From contig JAJFZO010000049.1 in NCBI GenBank assembly GCA_021397835.1, positions 9,739,001-9,803,000 on the forward strand: a stretch of DNA of 64,000 nucleotides, in the 5' to 3' direction. The translations under genes were made by a program, and so were the position numbers. Positions 1-12,060 of this stretch are shown here, in pieces. The DNA is from Moringa oleifera. Taxonomy: Eukaryota; Streptophyta; Magnoliopsida; Brassicales; Moringaceae. Every line of letters begins with the position of its first letter. The stretch's first letter is position 1. A model generated the notes under the pieces. The model was given only the letters and a program-made list of their open reading frames with translations, did no database searches and was not told the origin of the DNA.

Positions 1-725
1 CATGCAGGAAACTTTAATTGTAGTTATTAAGGGAAAATCGATTATCTTGCCATTGCTCATTTTTCATCATTGCTTGCTCAACCTTTGCAACATCGTGCTC
101 AAAAGAACCATTAGTCTCAGATTTGCCATAAAGTCAGCCATCCAAAACAAAAAAAAAATTAAGGGTTTGTAACTTATCATTCCTAAAAAACGTATTAACA
201 AGATGAAATCATGCCTAAGAAAATCAAGAAAAAAATAAAATTTCAAAATGAATAATCAAATCAAGAAAATTTATAACATAAAAAATCAAAAAAGTTGAAA
301 AAAATCAAATACGAGTGGAGCTTTAACAATGAAAAGATAAGCCCGAATGTTCAAATCCACTCCTGCACCTACCAAAGAAGTAACAAAAAATACGAAATTA
401 TTGCTATAGCTCTTGCTACTTCTTCTGCTTGATCCTTAATATTGCTAAGCAACAAAAAAATCAGATTATGATGCATTGAAAATTATTACCGATAAAGGTG
501 CTATTTTCCAAGATAATAAGTATGTATAGGGGGTGGCAGAATCCTCTCTTAATAATAAATGGGTCAGCCCCCATACAGGAAACCTTATTTGCAGTTACCA
601 AGAGAACAATCGATTGTCCTGCCATTGCTCTTTTTTCATCATTGCCTGTAAAATCTTTGCAACATCATGCTTAAAAGAATCGTTAGTCCGAGATTTGGTA
701 TAAATTAAACCATTCAAAACAAAAT

Positions 726-749
726 ATTATATATATATATATATATATA
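726..749. repeat. (TA)n microsatellite at the variable site of a satellite A monomer
   Basis: An alternating TA run lies between the CCATTCAAAAC end of one monomer segment and the GAAGTTTGCAACT segment. Other monomers have an A-tract or CA run at the same place. Confidence 0.9.
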
Positions 750-3548
750 AAATAGAAGTTTGCAACTACATTCCTAAAAAACATATTAACAAAATGAAAG
801 TATGTCTTAAAAAATTGATGAAAAAAGATAAAATTAGAAAACGAATAATTAAATCTTAAAAATTCATAAGATAAAAAATCAAAAAAGTTAAAAAAAATCC
901 AATAGCAAGGGAGATTTCACAATAAAAAGACAAGCCCCAATGTAGGAATCCATACCTACACTTACCGAAGAAGTAACAAAAAATATCATTTTGTCTCTAT
1001 GACTACTATTACTGCTAGCACTACATCACTGCTACCGCTAAGCAACAAAAAAAAAAAAAAAACAAATGATTATGATGCATAAAAAAATATTACCGATAAA
1101 GGTGCTATTTTTCAAGATAATAAGTATGTACAAGGGCTGGTAGAATCCTCCCTTAATAATAAATGGATAAGCCCCCATGCAAGAAACCTTATTTGCAATT
1201 ACCAAACGAAAAACCAATTGTCTTGCCGTTGCTCTTTCTTCATTATTACCTACAGAATCTTTGCAACATCGTGCTCAAAAAAGTCATTAGTCTTAAAGTT
1301 GCTATAAAGTAAACCATTCAAAATATTTAAAAAAATATTAGGAGTTTGCAACTTATCGTTTCTAAAAAACATATTAACAAGAGTGAAGTATGTCTATGAA
1401 AATCAAGAAAAAACAAAATTAAAATATGAATAATCATGTCAAGAAAATTTATAACATAAAAAATCAAAAAAGTTGAAAAAAATCCAATACCAATGGAGGT
1501 TTAACAATAAAAAAGACAAGCCTCAATGTTGGAATCCATACCTGCACCTATTGAAGAAGCAACAAAATATAACAGTTTATTGTTATAGCTACTACTAATG
1601 CTAGTGCTAGATCACTACAACCGCTAACTAACAAAAAAACATACGATTATGATGCATAAAAAAATATTATCGATAAAGGGGCTATTTTCTAAGATATTAA
1701 CTATGTACAAGGGATGGTAGAATACTCCCTTAACAACAAATTGATAAGCACCCATGAACGAAACCTTATTTGCAGTTACTAAGGGAACAATCGATTGTCT
1801 TGCGGTTGTTCTTTCTTCATCATTGCTTGCAGAATCTCTGGAACATCGTCTCAAAAGAACCATTAGTCTCCGAGCTGCTATAAAGTAAACCATTCAAAAT
1901 AAAAGAGAAAAATTAGGTGTTTGCAACTTATCATTCCTAAAAAACGTACTAACAAGATGAAAGCATGTTTAAGAAAATCGAGAAAAAAATAAAATTAGAA
2001 AATGAATAATCAAGTCAAGAAAATCTATAACATAAAAAATCAAAAAAGCTAAAAAAAATCCATCAACAATGGAGGTTTGACAAAAAAAAAAAAGACAATC
2101 CTTAGTGTAGGAATCCATACGTGCACCTACCGAAGAAGCAACAAAAAATACATGTTTATTGCTACAGCTAATGCTATTGCTAGTGCTAGATTACTGCAAC
2201 TGATATTAACCAAAAAACAAACGATTATGATGCGTAGAAAAAAATTACCCATAAAGGTGCTATTTTCCAAGATAATAAGTGTATACAACGGATGGTGGAA
2301 TCCTCCCTTAACAATAAATCGATAAGCCCCCATTCACGAAACGTTGTTTACAGTTACCAAGGGAACAATCAATTGTCCTGTCATGGGTCTTTCTTCATCA
2401 TTGCCTGTAGAATCTTTGCAATATCATGCTTAAAAGAACCATTAATCTCAGAGTTTCTATAAAATAAGCCATTCAAAACATAAAATAACAATAATAATAA
2501 TATTAAAGGAAAAAAATAAAATTAGAACATGTATAATCAAATTAAGGAAATTTATAACATAAAAAATCAAAAAAGTTGAAAAAAATCGATTACTAATGGA
2601 GGTTTAACGATAAAGAGATAAGCCCGAATGTAGGAATCCATATCTACACCTACCGAACAAGCAAAGAAAATACCAGTTTGTTGCTATAACTACTTCTACA
2701 GCTAGTGCTAGATCACTGCAACTGCTAAGCAACAAAAAAACATATGATTATGATGCATAGAAACATATTACCGATAAAGGTGCTATTTTCCAAGATAATA
2801 AGTATGTACAATGGCTAGTAGAATCCTCCCATAACAACAAATGGATAAGTCCCCATGCAGGAAACCTTATTTGCAGTTACCAAGGGAACAATCGATTGTC
2901 TTGCCATTGCTCCTACTTCATCATTGCCTGCAGAATCTTTGCAACATCGTGCTCAAAAGCACCATTAGTCTCAGAGTTGCTATAAAGTAAATTATTCAAA
3001 ACACATTATATATATATATATTTATTTATATATAAGGAGTTTGCAACTTATCATTCCTAAAAAACATATTAACAAGATGAAAACACGACTATGAAAATCG
3101 AGAAAAAATACAAAATGAATAATGAATAATCAACTCAAGAAAACATATAACATAAAAAGTCAAAAAAGTTGAAAAAAAATCCAATACCAATGGAGCTTTA
3201 ACAATAAAAAGATAAGCCCTAATGTAGGAATCTATACATGTACCTACCAAAGAAGCAATAGAAAATACTAGTTTATTGCTACACCCACTGCTACTGCTAG
3301 TGCTAGTAAATTACTACAGCTACGCAACAAAAAAATATACGATTATGATGCATAGAAAAATATTATCGATAAAGGTGCTATTTTTCAAGATAATAAGTAT
3401 GCACAAGGGATGGCAAAATCCTCCCTCAACAATAAATGGATAAGCCGCCATGTAAGAAACCTTATTTGCAGTTACCAAGGGAAAATTGATTGTCCTGCCA
3501 TTGCTCCTTCTTCATCATTGTTTGCAGAATCTTTGCAACATCATGCTC

Positions 3549-3900
3549 AAAAGAACCGTTAGTCTCAGAGTTACTATAAAGTAAACCATTCAAAACACGA
3601 AAAAAAAAAGGAGTTTGTAACTTATCATTCCTAAATAACATATTAACAAAATGAAAGCATGTCTAAGAAAATTGAAAAAAAAAATTAAATGAATAATCAA
3701 ATCAAGAAATTTTATAACATAAAAAATCAAAAAAGTTGAAAAAAAATCCAATACCAATGGAGGTTTAACAATAAAAAAATAAGCCCCTATGCAGAAAAAC
3801 CTTATTTACGGTTACCAAGGGAACAATTGATTGTCGTGCCATTGCTCCCTCATCATTGCTTGTAGAATCTTTGCAAAATTATGCTCAAAAGAACCATTAG
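3549..3900. repeat. Shortened satellite A monomer (internal deletion)
   Basis: Successive CAAAAGAACC landmarks are only about 340 bp apart here instead of about 575. At 3764-3800 the sequence jumps from the GGTTTAACAATAAA segment straight into the ATAAGCCCCTATGCAG segment. In full monomers these two segments lie about 235 bp apart and share TTAACAATAAA and GATAAGCCC. The junction therefore looks like a deletion between two internal direct repeats of the monomer. Confidence 0.8.
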
Positions 3901-5087
3901 TCTCAGAGTTGTTATAAAGTAAACTATTCAAAACAAAAAAAAAATTAAGAGTTTAACTTATCAGTCCTAAAAAACATATTAACAAGATCAAGGCATGTCT
4001 AAGAAAATCGAGGAAAAATGCAAAATCTGAAAATGAATAATCAAATCAAGAAAATTTATAACATAAAAAATCAAAAAAGTTAAACAAAATCCAATACAAA
4101 TGGAGGTTTAACAATAAAAAGATAAGCTCGAATGTAAGAATACCTAGCTGTACCTACCCAAGAAGCAATAAAACATACAGTTTATAGATACAGGTACTAC
4201 TATTGCTAGTGCTAGATCACAAATACCACTAAGTAACAAAAAAACATATGATTATGACGAATGATAAAATATTACCGATAAAGGTACTATTTTCCAAGAT
4301 AATAAGTATGTACAACAGATGGTAGAATCTTCCCTTAACAATAAATAGATAAGTACCCATGCACGATACCTTATTTGCAGTTACCAAGAGAACAATCGAT
4401 TGTCCTGCCATTACTCCATCTTCATCATTACTTGCAGAATCTTTGCAACATCATGCTCGAAAGAACCATTACTCTTAGAGTTGTTTTAAAGTAATCCATT
4501 CAAAATGCAAAAAAAAAAAAAAAAAAAAGTGTTTGCAACTTATCATTCCTGAAAAACATATTAAAAAGATAAAAGCATATTTAAGAAAATCAAGGAAAAA
4601 TACAAAAATTTGTAAATGAATAATCAAATCAAGAAAATTAATAACATAAAAAATTAAAAAAAGTTAAAAATAATCCAATACCTATGGAGGTTTAACAGTA
4701 AAAAGATAAGCCAGAATGTAGGAATCCATACCAACACCTACCCAAAAGCAACAAAAGATACCAATTTATTGCTATAGCTATGCTATTGCTAGTGTTAGAT
4801 CACGGCTACCGTTAAGTAATACAAAATATATGGTTATGATGCATCGAAAAATATTATCGATAATGGTATTATTTTCCAAGATAATAAGTATGTACAACGG
4901 ATGGTAGAACCTTCCTTAACAATAAATGGATAAGCCCCCATGAAGGAAACCTTATTTGCAATTACCAAGAAGACAATCGATTGTTCTGCCATTACTGCTT
5001 CTTCATTATTGCCTGCAGAATCTTTGCAACATCATGCTCAAAAGAACCGTTAGTGTTAGAGTTGCTATAAAGTAAGCCTTTCAAAAC

Positions 5088-5107
5088 ACGCACACACAAA
5101 CACACAC

Positions 5108-5149
<42 letters not shown>

Positions 5150-5150
5150 T
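5088..5150. repeat. (CA)n-(TA)n microsatellite at the variable site of a satellite A monomer
   Basis: About 50 bp of nearly pure CA dinucleotides followed by a short TA run. It occupies the same monomer position as the A-tracts and TA runs of other copies. Confidence 0.95.
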
Positions 5151-6139
5151 AGGAGTTTGCAACATATCATTCCTAAAAAACATATTAACAAGATGAAAGC
5201 ATGTCTAAGAAAATCGAGAAAAGAAAACAAAATTTAAAAATGAATAATCAAATCAAGAAAATTTATAACATAAAAAAATCAAAAACGTTGAAAAAAAAAA
5301 TCCAATACCAATGAAGGTTTCACAATGAAAAGATAAGCCCGAAAGTAAAAATCCAAACCTGCACCTACCAAAGAAGCAACAAAAAATAATAGTTTATTGC
5401 TACAGCTATTGCTACTGCTAGTGTTAGATCAGTACTACCGCTAAGCAATAAAAAAACATACAATTATGCATAGAAAAATATTTCTAATAAAAGTGTTGTT
5501 TTCCAAGATAGTAAGCATATATAAGGGATGGTAGAATCCTCCCTTAACAATAAATGGATAAGCCCCTATGTAGGAAACCTTATTTGCAGTCACCAAGGGA
5601 ACAATCGATTGTCTTGTCATTGCTGCTTCACCTTTGCGTGCAAAATCTTTCCAACATCATCCTCAAAAGAACCATTAGTCTCAGAGTTGCTACAAAGTAA
5701 ACCATTCAAAACATATATATATATATATATAAGAAGTTTGCAATTTATCATGTCTAAAAAACATATTAATAAGGTGAAAGCATGTCTAAAAAAATTGAGA
5801 AAAAATATAGAATTTGAAAATGAATAATCAAATCAAGAAAATTTATAACATAAAAAATAAAAAAAGTTAAAAAAAAATCCAATACAAATGGAGGTTTAAC
5901 AAAAAAAGAATAAGCCCGAATGCAAGAATCCATACATGTACCTACCGAAGAAGCAATAGAAAATACCAATTTATTGTTACAGCTACTGCTACTATTAGTG
6001 CTAGATCATAGCTACCGCTAAGCAACAAAAAAACATACAGTTATAATGCGTAGAAAGATATTACCGATAAAGGTGCTATTTTCCAAGATAATAAGTATGT
6101 ACAAGGGATCGTGGAATCCTCCCTTAACAATAAATGGAT

Positions 6140-7340
6140 AAGCACCCATGTAGGAAACCTTATTTGCAGTTACCAAGGGAGCAATCAATTGTCCTGCCAT
6201 TGCTCCTTCTTCATCATTGCCTATAGAATCTTTGCAATAACATGCTCAAAAGAACTATTTGTCGCAGAGCTGCTATCATTGTTGAAAAACATATTAACAA
6301 GATGAAAGCATGCCTAAGAAAATCGAGAAAAAATAAAATAAAATTCGAAAATGAATAATCAAATCGAGAAAATTTATAACATAAAAAATCAAAAAAATTA
6401 AAAAAAAATGCATTACCAATGGAGGTTTAACAATAAAAAGATAAACTCGAATGTAGGAATCCATACCAGTATCTGCCGAAGAAGCAAGAAAAAATATCAG
6501 TTTATTGATACAGCTACTGCTACTGCTAGTGCTAAATCATTGCTACCGCTCAACAACAAAGAAACATACGATTATGATGCATAGAAAAATATTACCGATA
6601 CAGGTCTTATTTTCCAAGATAATCAGTATGTACAAGGGATGGTAGAATCCTCCCTTACAATAAATGGATAAGCCCCCATGTAGGAAACCTTATTTGCAGT
6701 TACCAAGGGAGCAATCAATTGTCCTGCCATTGCTCCTTCTTCATCATTGCCTATAGAATCTTTGCAATAACATGCTCAAAAGAACTATTTGTCGCAGAGC
6801 TGCTATCATTGTTGAAAAACATATTAACAAGATGAAAGCATGCCTAAGAAAATCGAGAAAAAAAAAAACAAAATTCGAAAATGAATAATCAAATCGAGAA
6901 AATTTATAACATAAAAAATCAAAAAAATTAAAAAAAAATGCATTACCAATGGAGGTTTAACAATAAAAAGATAAACTCGAATGTAGGAATCCATACCAGT
7001 ATCTGCCGAAGAAGCAAGAAAAAATATCAGTTTATTGATACAGCTACTGCTACTGCTAGTGCTAAATCATTGCTACCGCTCAACAACAAAGAAACATACG
7101 ATTATGATGCATAGAAAAATATTACCGATACAAGTCTTATTTTCCAAGATAATCAGTATGTACAAGGGATGGTAGAATCCTCCCTTACAATAAATGGATA
7201 AGCCCCCATGTAGGAAACCTTATTTGCAGTTACCAAGGGAGCAATCAATTGTCCTGCCATTGCTCCTTCTTCATCATTGCCTATAGAATCTTTGCAATAA
7301 CATGCTCAAAAGAACTATTTGTCGCAGAGCTGCTATAAAG
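6140..7340. repeat. 530-bp recent tandem duplication within satellite A
   Basis: The string CGCAGAGCTGCTATCATTG occurs at 6264 and again at 6794, and a related CGCAGAGCTGCTATAAAG at 7324, a constant 530-bp offset. The sequence between is nearly identical over one full unit, including unusual shared variants such as CCATACCAGTATCTGCCG and CTCAACAACAAAGAAAC. The 530-bp units lack about 45 bp (the AAAGTAAATCATTCAAAAC to GCAACTTAT segment) found in full-length monomers. Close relatives without this loss lie at 9981 and 11690. Confidence 0.9.
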
Positions 7341-7934
7341 TAAATCATTCAAAACAAAAAAAAAAAAAAGGAGTTTACAACTTATCACTCCTAAAAAATA
7401 TATTAACAAGATGAAAGCATGTCTAACAAAATTGAGGAAAAATACAAAATTTGAAAACGAATAATCAAATCAAGAAAATTTATACCATAAAAAATCAAAA
7501 GAGTTGAAAAAAAAAATCCAATACCAATGGAGGTTTAACAATAAAAACATAAGCCCGAATGTAAGAATCCATTCCTACACCAACCGAAAAAGCAACAAAA
7601 GATACCAGTGTATTACTATAACTACTACTACAGCTAGTGCTAGATTAGTGCTACCGCTAAGCAACAAAAAAACATGCGATTATGATGCATAGAAAAATAT
7701 TACCTATAAAAGTGCCATTTTTCAAGATAATAAGTATGCATAAAGGATGGTAGAATCCTCCCTTAACAATAAATGGATAAGCACCCTTGTACGAAACCTT
7801 ATTTGCAGTTACCAAGGGAACAATCAATTGTCCTACCATTGCTACCTCTTCATCATTGCTTGTAGAATCTTTACAACATCACGCTCAAAAGAACCATTGG
7901 TCTCATAGTTGCAATAAATTAAACCATTCAAAAC

Positions 7935-7936
<2 letters not shown>

Positions 7937-7982
<46 letters not shown>
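7937..7982. repeat. (TA)n microsatellite at the variable site of a satellite A monomer
   Basis: About 45 bp of uninterrupted TA dinucleotides between CCATTCAAAACA and TTAGGTGTTTGCAACTT, the position that varies in type and length between monomers. Confidence 0.95.
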
Positions 7983-7984
<2 letters not shown>

Positions 7985-8493
7985 GTGTTTGCAACTTATT
8001 ATTCTAGAAAAATATATTAACAAGATGAAAGCATGCCCAAGAAAATCGAGAAAAAAAATTCAAAAATGAATAATCAAATGGAGAAAATTCGTAACAAAAA
8101 AAAAATCAAAAAAATGGAAAAAAATCCAATACTAACAGAGGCTTAACAATGAAAACATAAGCTCGAATGTTGGAATCCATACCTGCACCTACCGAAGAAG
8201 CAACAAAAAATACCAGTTTATTGCTATAGCTACCGCTACTACTCGTGCTAGATCACGGCTACCGCTAAGCAATAAAAGAAATAAAATTATGATGCATCGA
8301 AAAATATTATCGATAGAGGTACTATTTTCCAAGATAATAAGTATGCACAACGTATGGTAGAATCCTCCCTTAGTAATAAATGGATAAGCCCCCATGCAAG
8401 AAACCTTATTTGCCATTGCCAAGAAAACAATCGATTGTCCTGCCATTATTGCATCTTCATTATTGCTTGCAGAATCTTTACAACATCATGCAC

Positions 8494-8760
8494 AAAAGAA
8501 CTATTTGTCTTAGAGTCGCTATAATGTAAGCCATTCAAAACACAAAAAATATATATTTATTAGGAGTTTGCAACTTAACGATAAAGGTGATATTTTTTGA
8601 GACAATAAGTATGCACAAAGGATCGTTGAATCCTCCCTTAACAATAAATGGATAAGCCCCCATGTAGGAAACCTTATTTGCAGTGACCAAAGGAACAATC
8701 GATTGTCCTGCCATTGCTTCTTCTTCATCATTGCCTGCAGAATCTTTGCAACATCATGTT
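8494..8760. repeat. Shortened satellite A monomer (~320-bp deletion)
   Basis: The landmark spacing is only about 260 bp. At 8568-8585 GGAGTTTGCAACTTA runs straight into ACGATAAAGGTGATATTTT, which skips the A-rich, GGAGGTTTAAC and CTGCTA segments of a normal monomer. The junction shares a few bases with both parents (TTA and ACC/ACG-GATAAAGG), so it looks like another short-homology deletion. Confidence 0.8.
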
Positions 8761-8839
8761 CAAAATAATTATTAGTCACAGAGTAGCTATAAAGTAAATC
8801 ATTCGAAACAAAACAAAAATTAGGAGTTTGGAACTTATC

Positions 8840-11800
8840 ACGCCTAAAAAATATATTAACAAGATGAAAGCATGTCTAACAAAATTGAGGAAAAATAAAA
8901 AATTAAAAAATGAATAATCGAATCAAGAAAATTTATATCATAAAAAAACAAAAAAGTTGAAAAAAACCCAAAACTAACGGAGGCTCAATAATAAAAAGAT
9001 AAGGTTGAATGTAGGAATCCATACTTGCACCCGCCGAAGAAGCAATAAAAAATACCAGTTTATTGCTACAGCTACTGGTATTGCAAGTGTTAGATCACTG
9101 ATGCTGCAAAGTAATAAAAAAACATACGATTATGATGCATAGAAAAATATTACCGATAAAGATGCTATTTTCCAAGATAATAAGTATTTACAAGGGATGA
9201 TAGAACCCTCCCTTAACAATAAATGGATAAGCCCTCATGCAGGACACCTTATTTGCAGTAACCAAGGGAAAAATCGATTGTCCTCCCATTGCTCCTTTTT
9301 CATTATTGCCTACAGAGTCTTTGCAACAACGTGCTCAAAAGAGCCATTAATCTCAGAGTTGCAATAAAGTAAACCACTCAAGAGACACAGAAAAATGGAG
9401 TTTGCAACTTATCATTCCTAAATGACAAATTCACAAGGTGAAAGCTTGTCCAAGAAAATTGAGGAAAAAAATTGTAAAATGAATAATTAAATCAAGAAAA
9501 TTCACAACATAAAAAATCAAAAAAGTTTAAAAGAATCGATATCAGTGGAGGTTTAACAATAAAAAGATAAGCCCGAATATAGCAATCCATATCTGCACCA
9601 ACCGAACAAGCAACAAAAAGTTTTAATTTATTGCTACAGCTACTGCTGCTGCTAGTGCTAGATTAGTGCTTCTGTGAAGCAGCAAGAAAACATACGATTA
9701 TGATGCATAGAAAAAAACTAACAATCAAGGTGTTATTTTCTAAGATAATAAGAATGTACAAGGGATGGTAGAATCCTCCCTTAACAATAAATGGATAAGC
9801 CCCCATGTAGAAAACCTTATTTGCAGTTATCAAGGGAACAATCGATTGTCCAACCATTGCTCCATCTTCATCATTGCCTGCACATTCTTTGCAACATCGT
9901 GCTCCAAAGAACCATTAGTCTTAGAGTTGCTATAAATTAAACTATTCAAAACACAAAGAAAAAAGGAGTTTGCAACTTATCATTGTTGAAAAACATATTA
10001 ACAAGATGAAAGCATGCCTAAGAAAATCGAAAAAAAAAACAAAATTCGAAAATGAATAATCAAATCGAGAAAATTTATAACATAAAAAATCAAAAAAATT
10101 AAAAAAAATGCATTACCAATGGATGTTTAACAATAAAAAGATAAACTCGAATGTAGGAATCCATACCAGTATCTGCCGAAGAAGCAAGAAAAAATATTAG
10201 TTTATTGATACAGCTACTGCTACTGCTAGTGCTAAATCATTGCTATCGCTCAACAACAAAGAAACATACGATTATGATGCATAGAAAAATATTCGATACA
10301 GGTCTTATTTTCCAAGATAATCAGTATGTACAAGGGATGGTAGAATCCTCCCTTATAATAAATAGATAAGCCCCCATGTAGGAAACCTTATTTGCAGTTA
10401 CCAAGGGAGCAATCAATTTTCCTGCCATTGCTCCTTCTTCATCATTGCCTATAGAATCTTTGCAATAACATGCTCAAAAGAACTATTTGTCGCAGAGCTG
10501 CTATAAAGTAAATCATTCAAAAAAAAAAAAAGAGTTTGCAAATCATCATGCCTAAAAAATATATTAACAAGATGAAAGCATGTCTAACAAAATTGAGGAA
10601 AAATAAAAAATTAAAAAATGAATAATCAAATCAAAAAAATTTATATCATAAAAAAACAAAAAAGTTGAAAAAAACCCAAATCTAACGGAGGCTCAATAAT
10701 AAAAAGATAAGGTTGAATGTAGGAATCCATACTTGCACCCGCCGAAGAAGCAATAAAAAATACCAGTTTATTGCTACAGCTACTGGTATTGCAAGTGTTA
10801 GATCACTGATGCTGCAAAGTAATAAAAAAACATACGATTATGATGCATAGAAAAATATTACCGATAAAGATGCTATTTTCCAAGATAATAAGTATTTACA
10901 AGGGATGATAGAACCCTCCCTTAACAATAAATGGATAAGCCCTCATGCAGGACACCTTATTTGCAGTAACCAAGGGAAAAATCGATTGTCCTCCCATTGC
11001 TCCTTTTTCATTATTGCCTACAGAGTCTTTGCAACTACGTGCTCAAAAGAGCCATTAATCTCAGAGTTGCAATAAAGTAAACCACTCAAAAGACACAGAA
11101 AAATGGAGTTTGCAACTTATCATTCCTAAATGACAAATTCACAAGGTGAAAGCTTGTCCAAGAAAATTGAGGAAAAAAAATTGTAAAATGAATAATTAAA
11201 TCAAGAAAATTCACAACATAAAAAATCAAAAAAGTTTAAAAGAATCGATATCAGTGGAGGTTTAACAATAAAAAGATAAGCCCGAATATAGCAATCCATA
11301 TCTGCACCAACCGAACAAGCAACAAAAAGTTTTAATTTATTGCTACAGCTACTGCTGCTGCTAGTGCTAGATTAGTGCTTCTGTGAAGCAGCAAGAAAAC
11401 ATACGATTATGATGCATAGAAAAAAACTAACAATCAAGGTGTTATTTTCTAAGATAATGAGAATGTACAAGGGATGGTAGAATCCTCCCTTAACAATAAA
11501 TGGATAAGCCCCCATGTAGAAAACCTTATTTGCAGTTACCAAGGGAACAATCGATTGTCCTACCATTGCTCCATCTTCATCATTGCCTGCACATTCTTTG
11601 CAACATCGTGCTCCAAAGAACCATTAGTCTTAGAGTTGCTATAAATTAAACTATTCAAAACACAAAGAAAAAAGGAGTTTGCAACTTATCATTGTTGAAA
11701 AACATATTAACAAGATGAAAGCATGCCTAAGAAAATCGAGAAAAAAAAACAAAATTCGAAAATGAATAATCAAATCGAGAAAATTTATAACATAAAAAAT

Positions 11801-12060
11801 CAAAAAAATTAAAAAAAATGCATTACCAATGGATGTTTAACAATAAAAAGATAAACTCGAATGTAGGAATCCATACCAGTATCTGCCGAAGAAGCAAGAA
11901 AAAATATCAGTTTATTGATACAGCTACTGCTACTGCTAGTGCTAAATCATTGCTACCGCTCAACAACAAAGAAACATACGATTATGATGCATAGGAAAAT
12001 ATTACCGATACAGGTCTTATTTTTCAAGATAATCAGTATGTACAAGGGATGGTAGAATCC
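8840..12060. repeat. 1,709-bp three-monomer higher-order repeat in satellite A (two copies)
   Basis: The sequence from about 8840 to 10548 is repeated at about 10549 to 12060 with a constant offset of 1,709 bp. Shared private variants include GAGGCTCAATAATAAAAAG (8981 and 10690), GATGCTGCAAAGTAATAAAA (9108 and 10809), TTCTGTGAAGCAGCAAG (9670 and 11378) and CATTGTTGAAAAACATATT (9981 and 11690). The two copies differ by only scattered substitutions, while neighbouring monomers differ far more, so this is a recent duplication of three adjacent monomers. Similarity fades between about 12060 and 12160. Confidence 0.9.
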
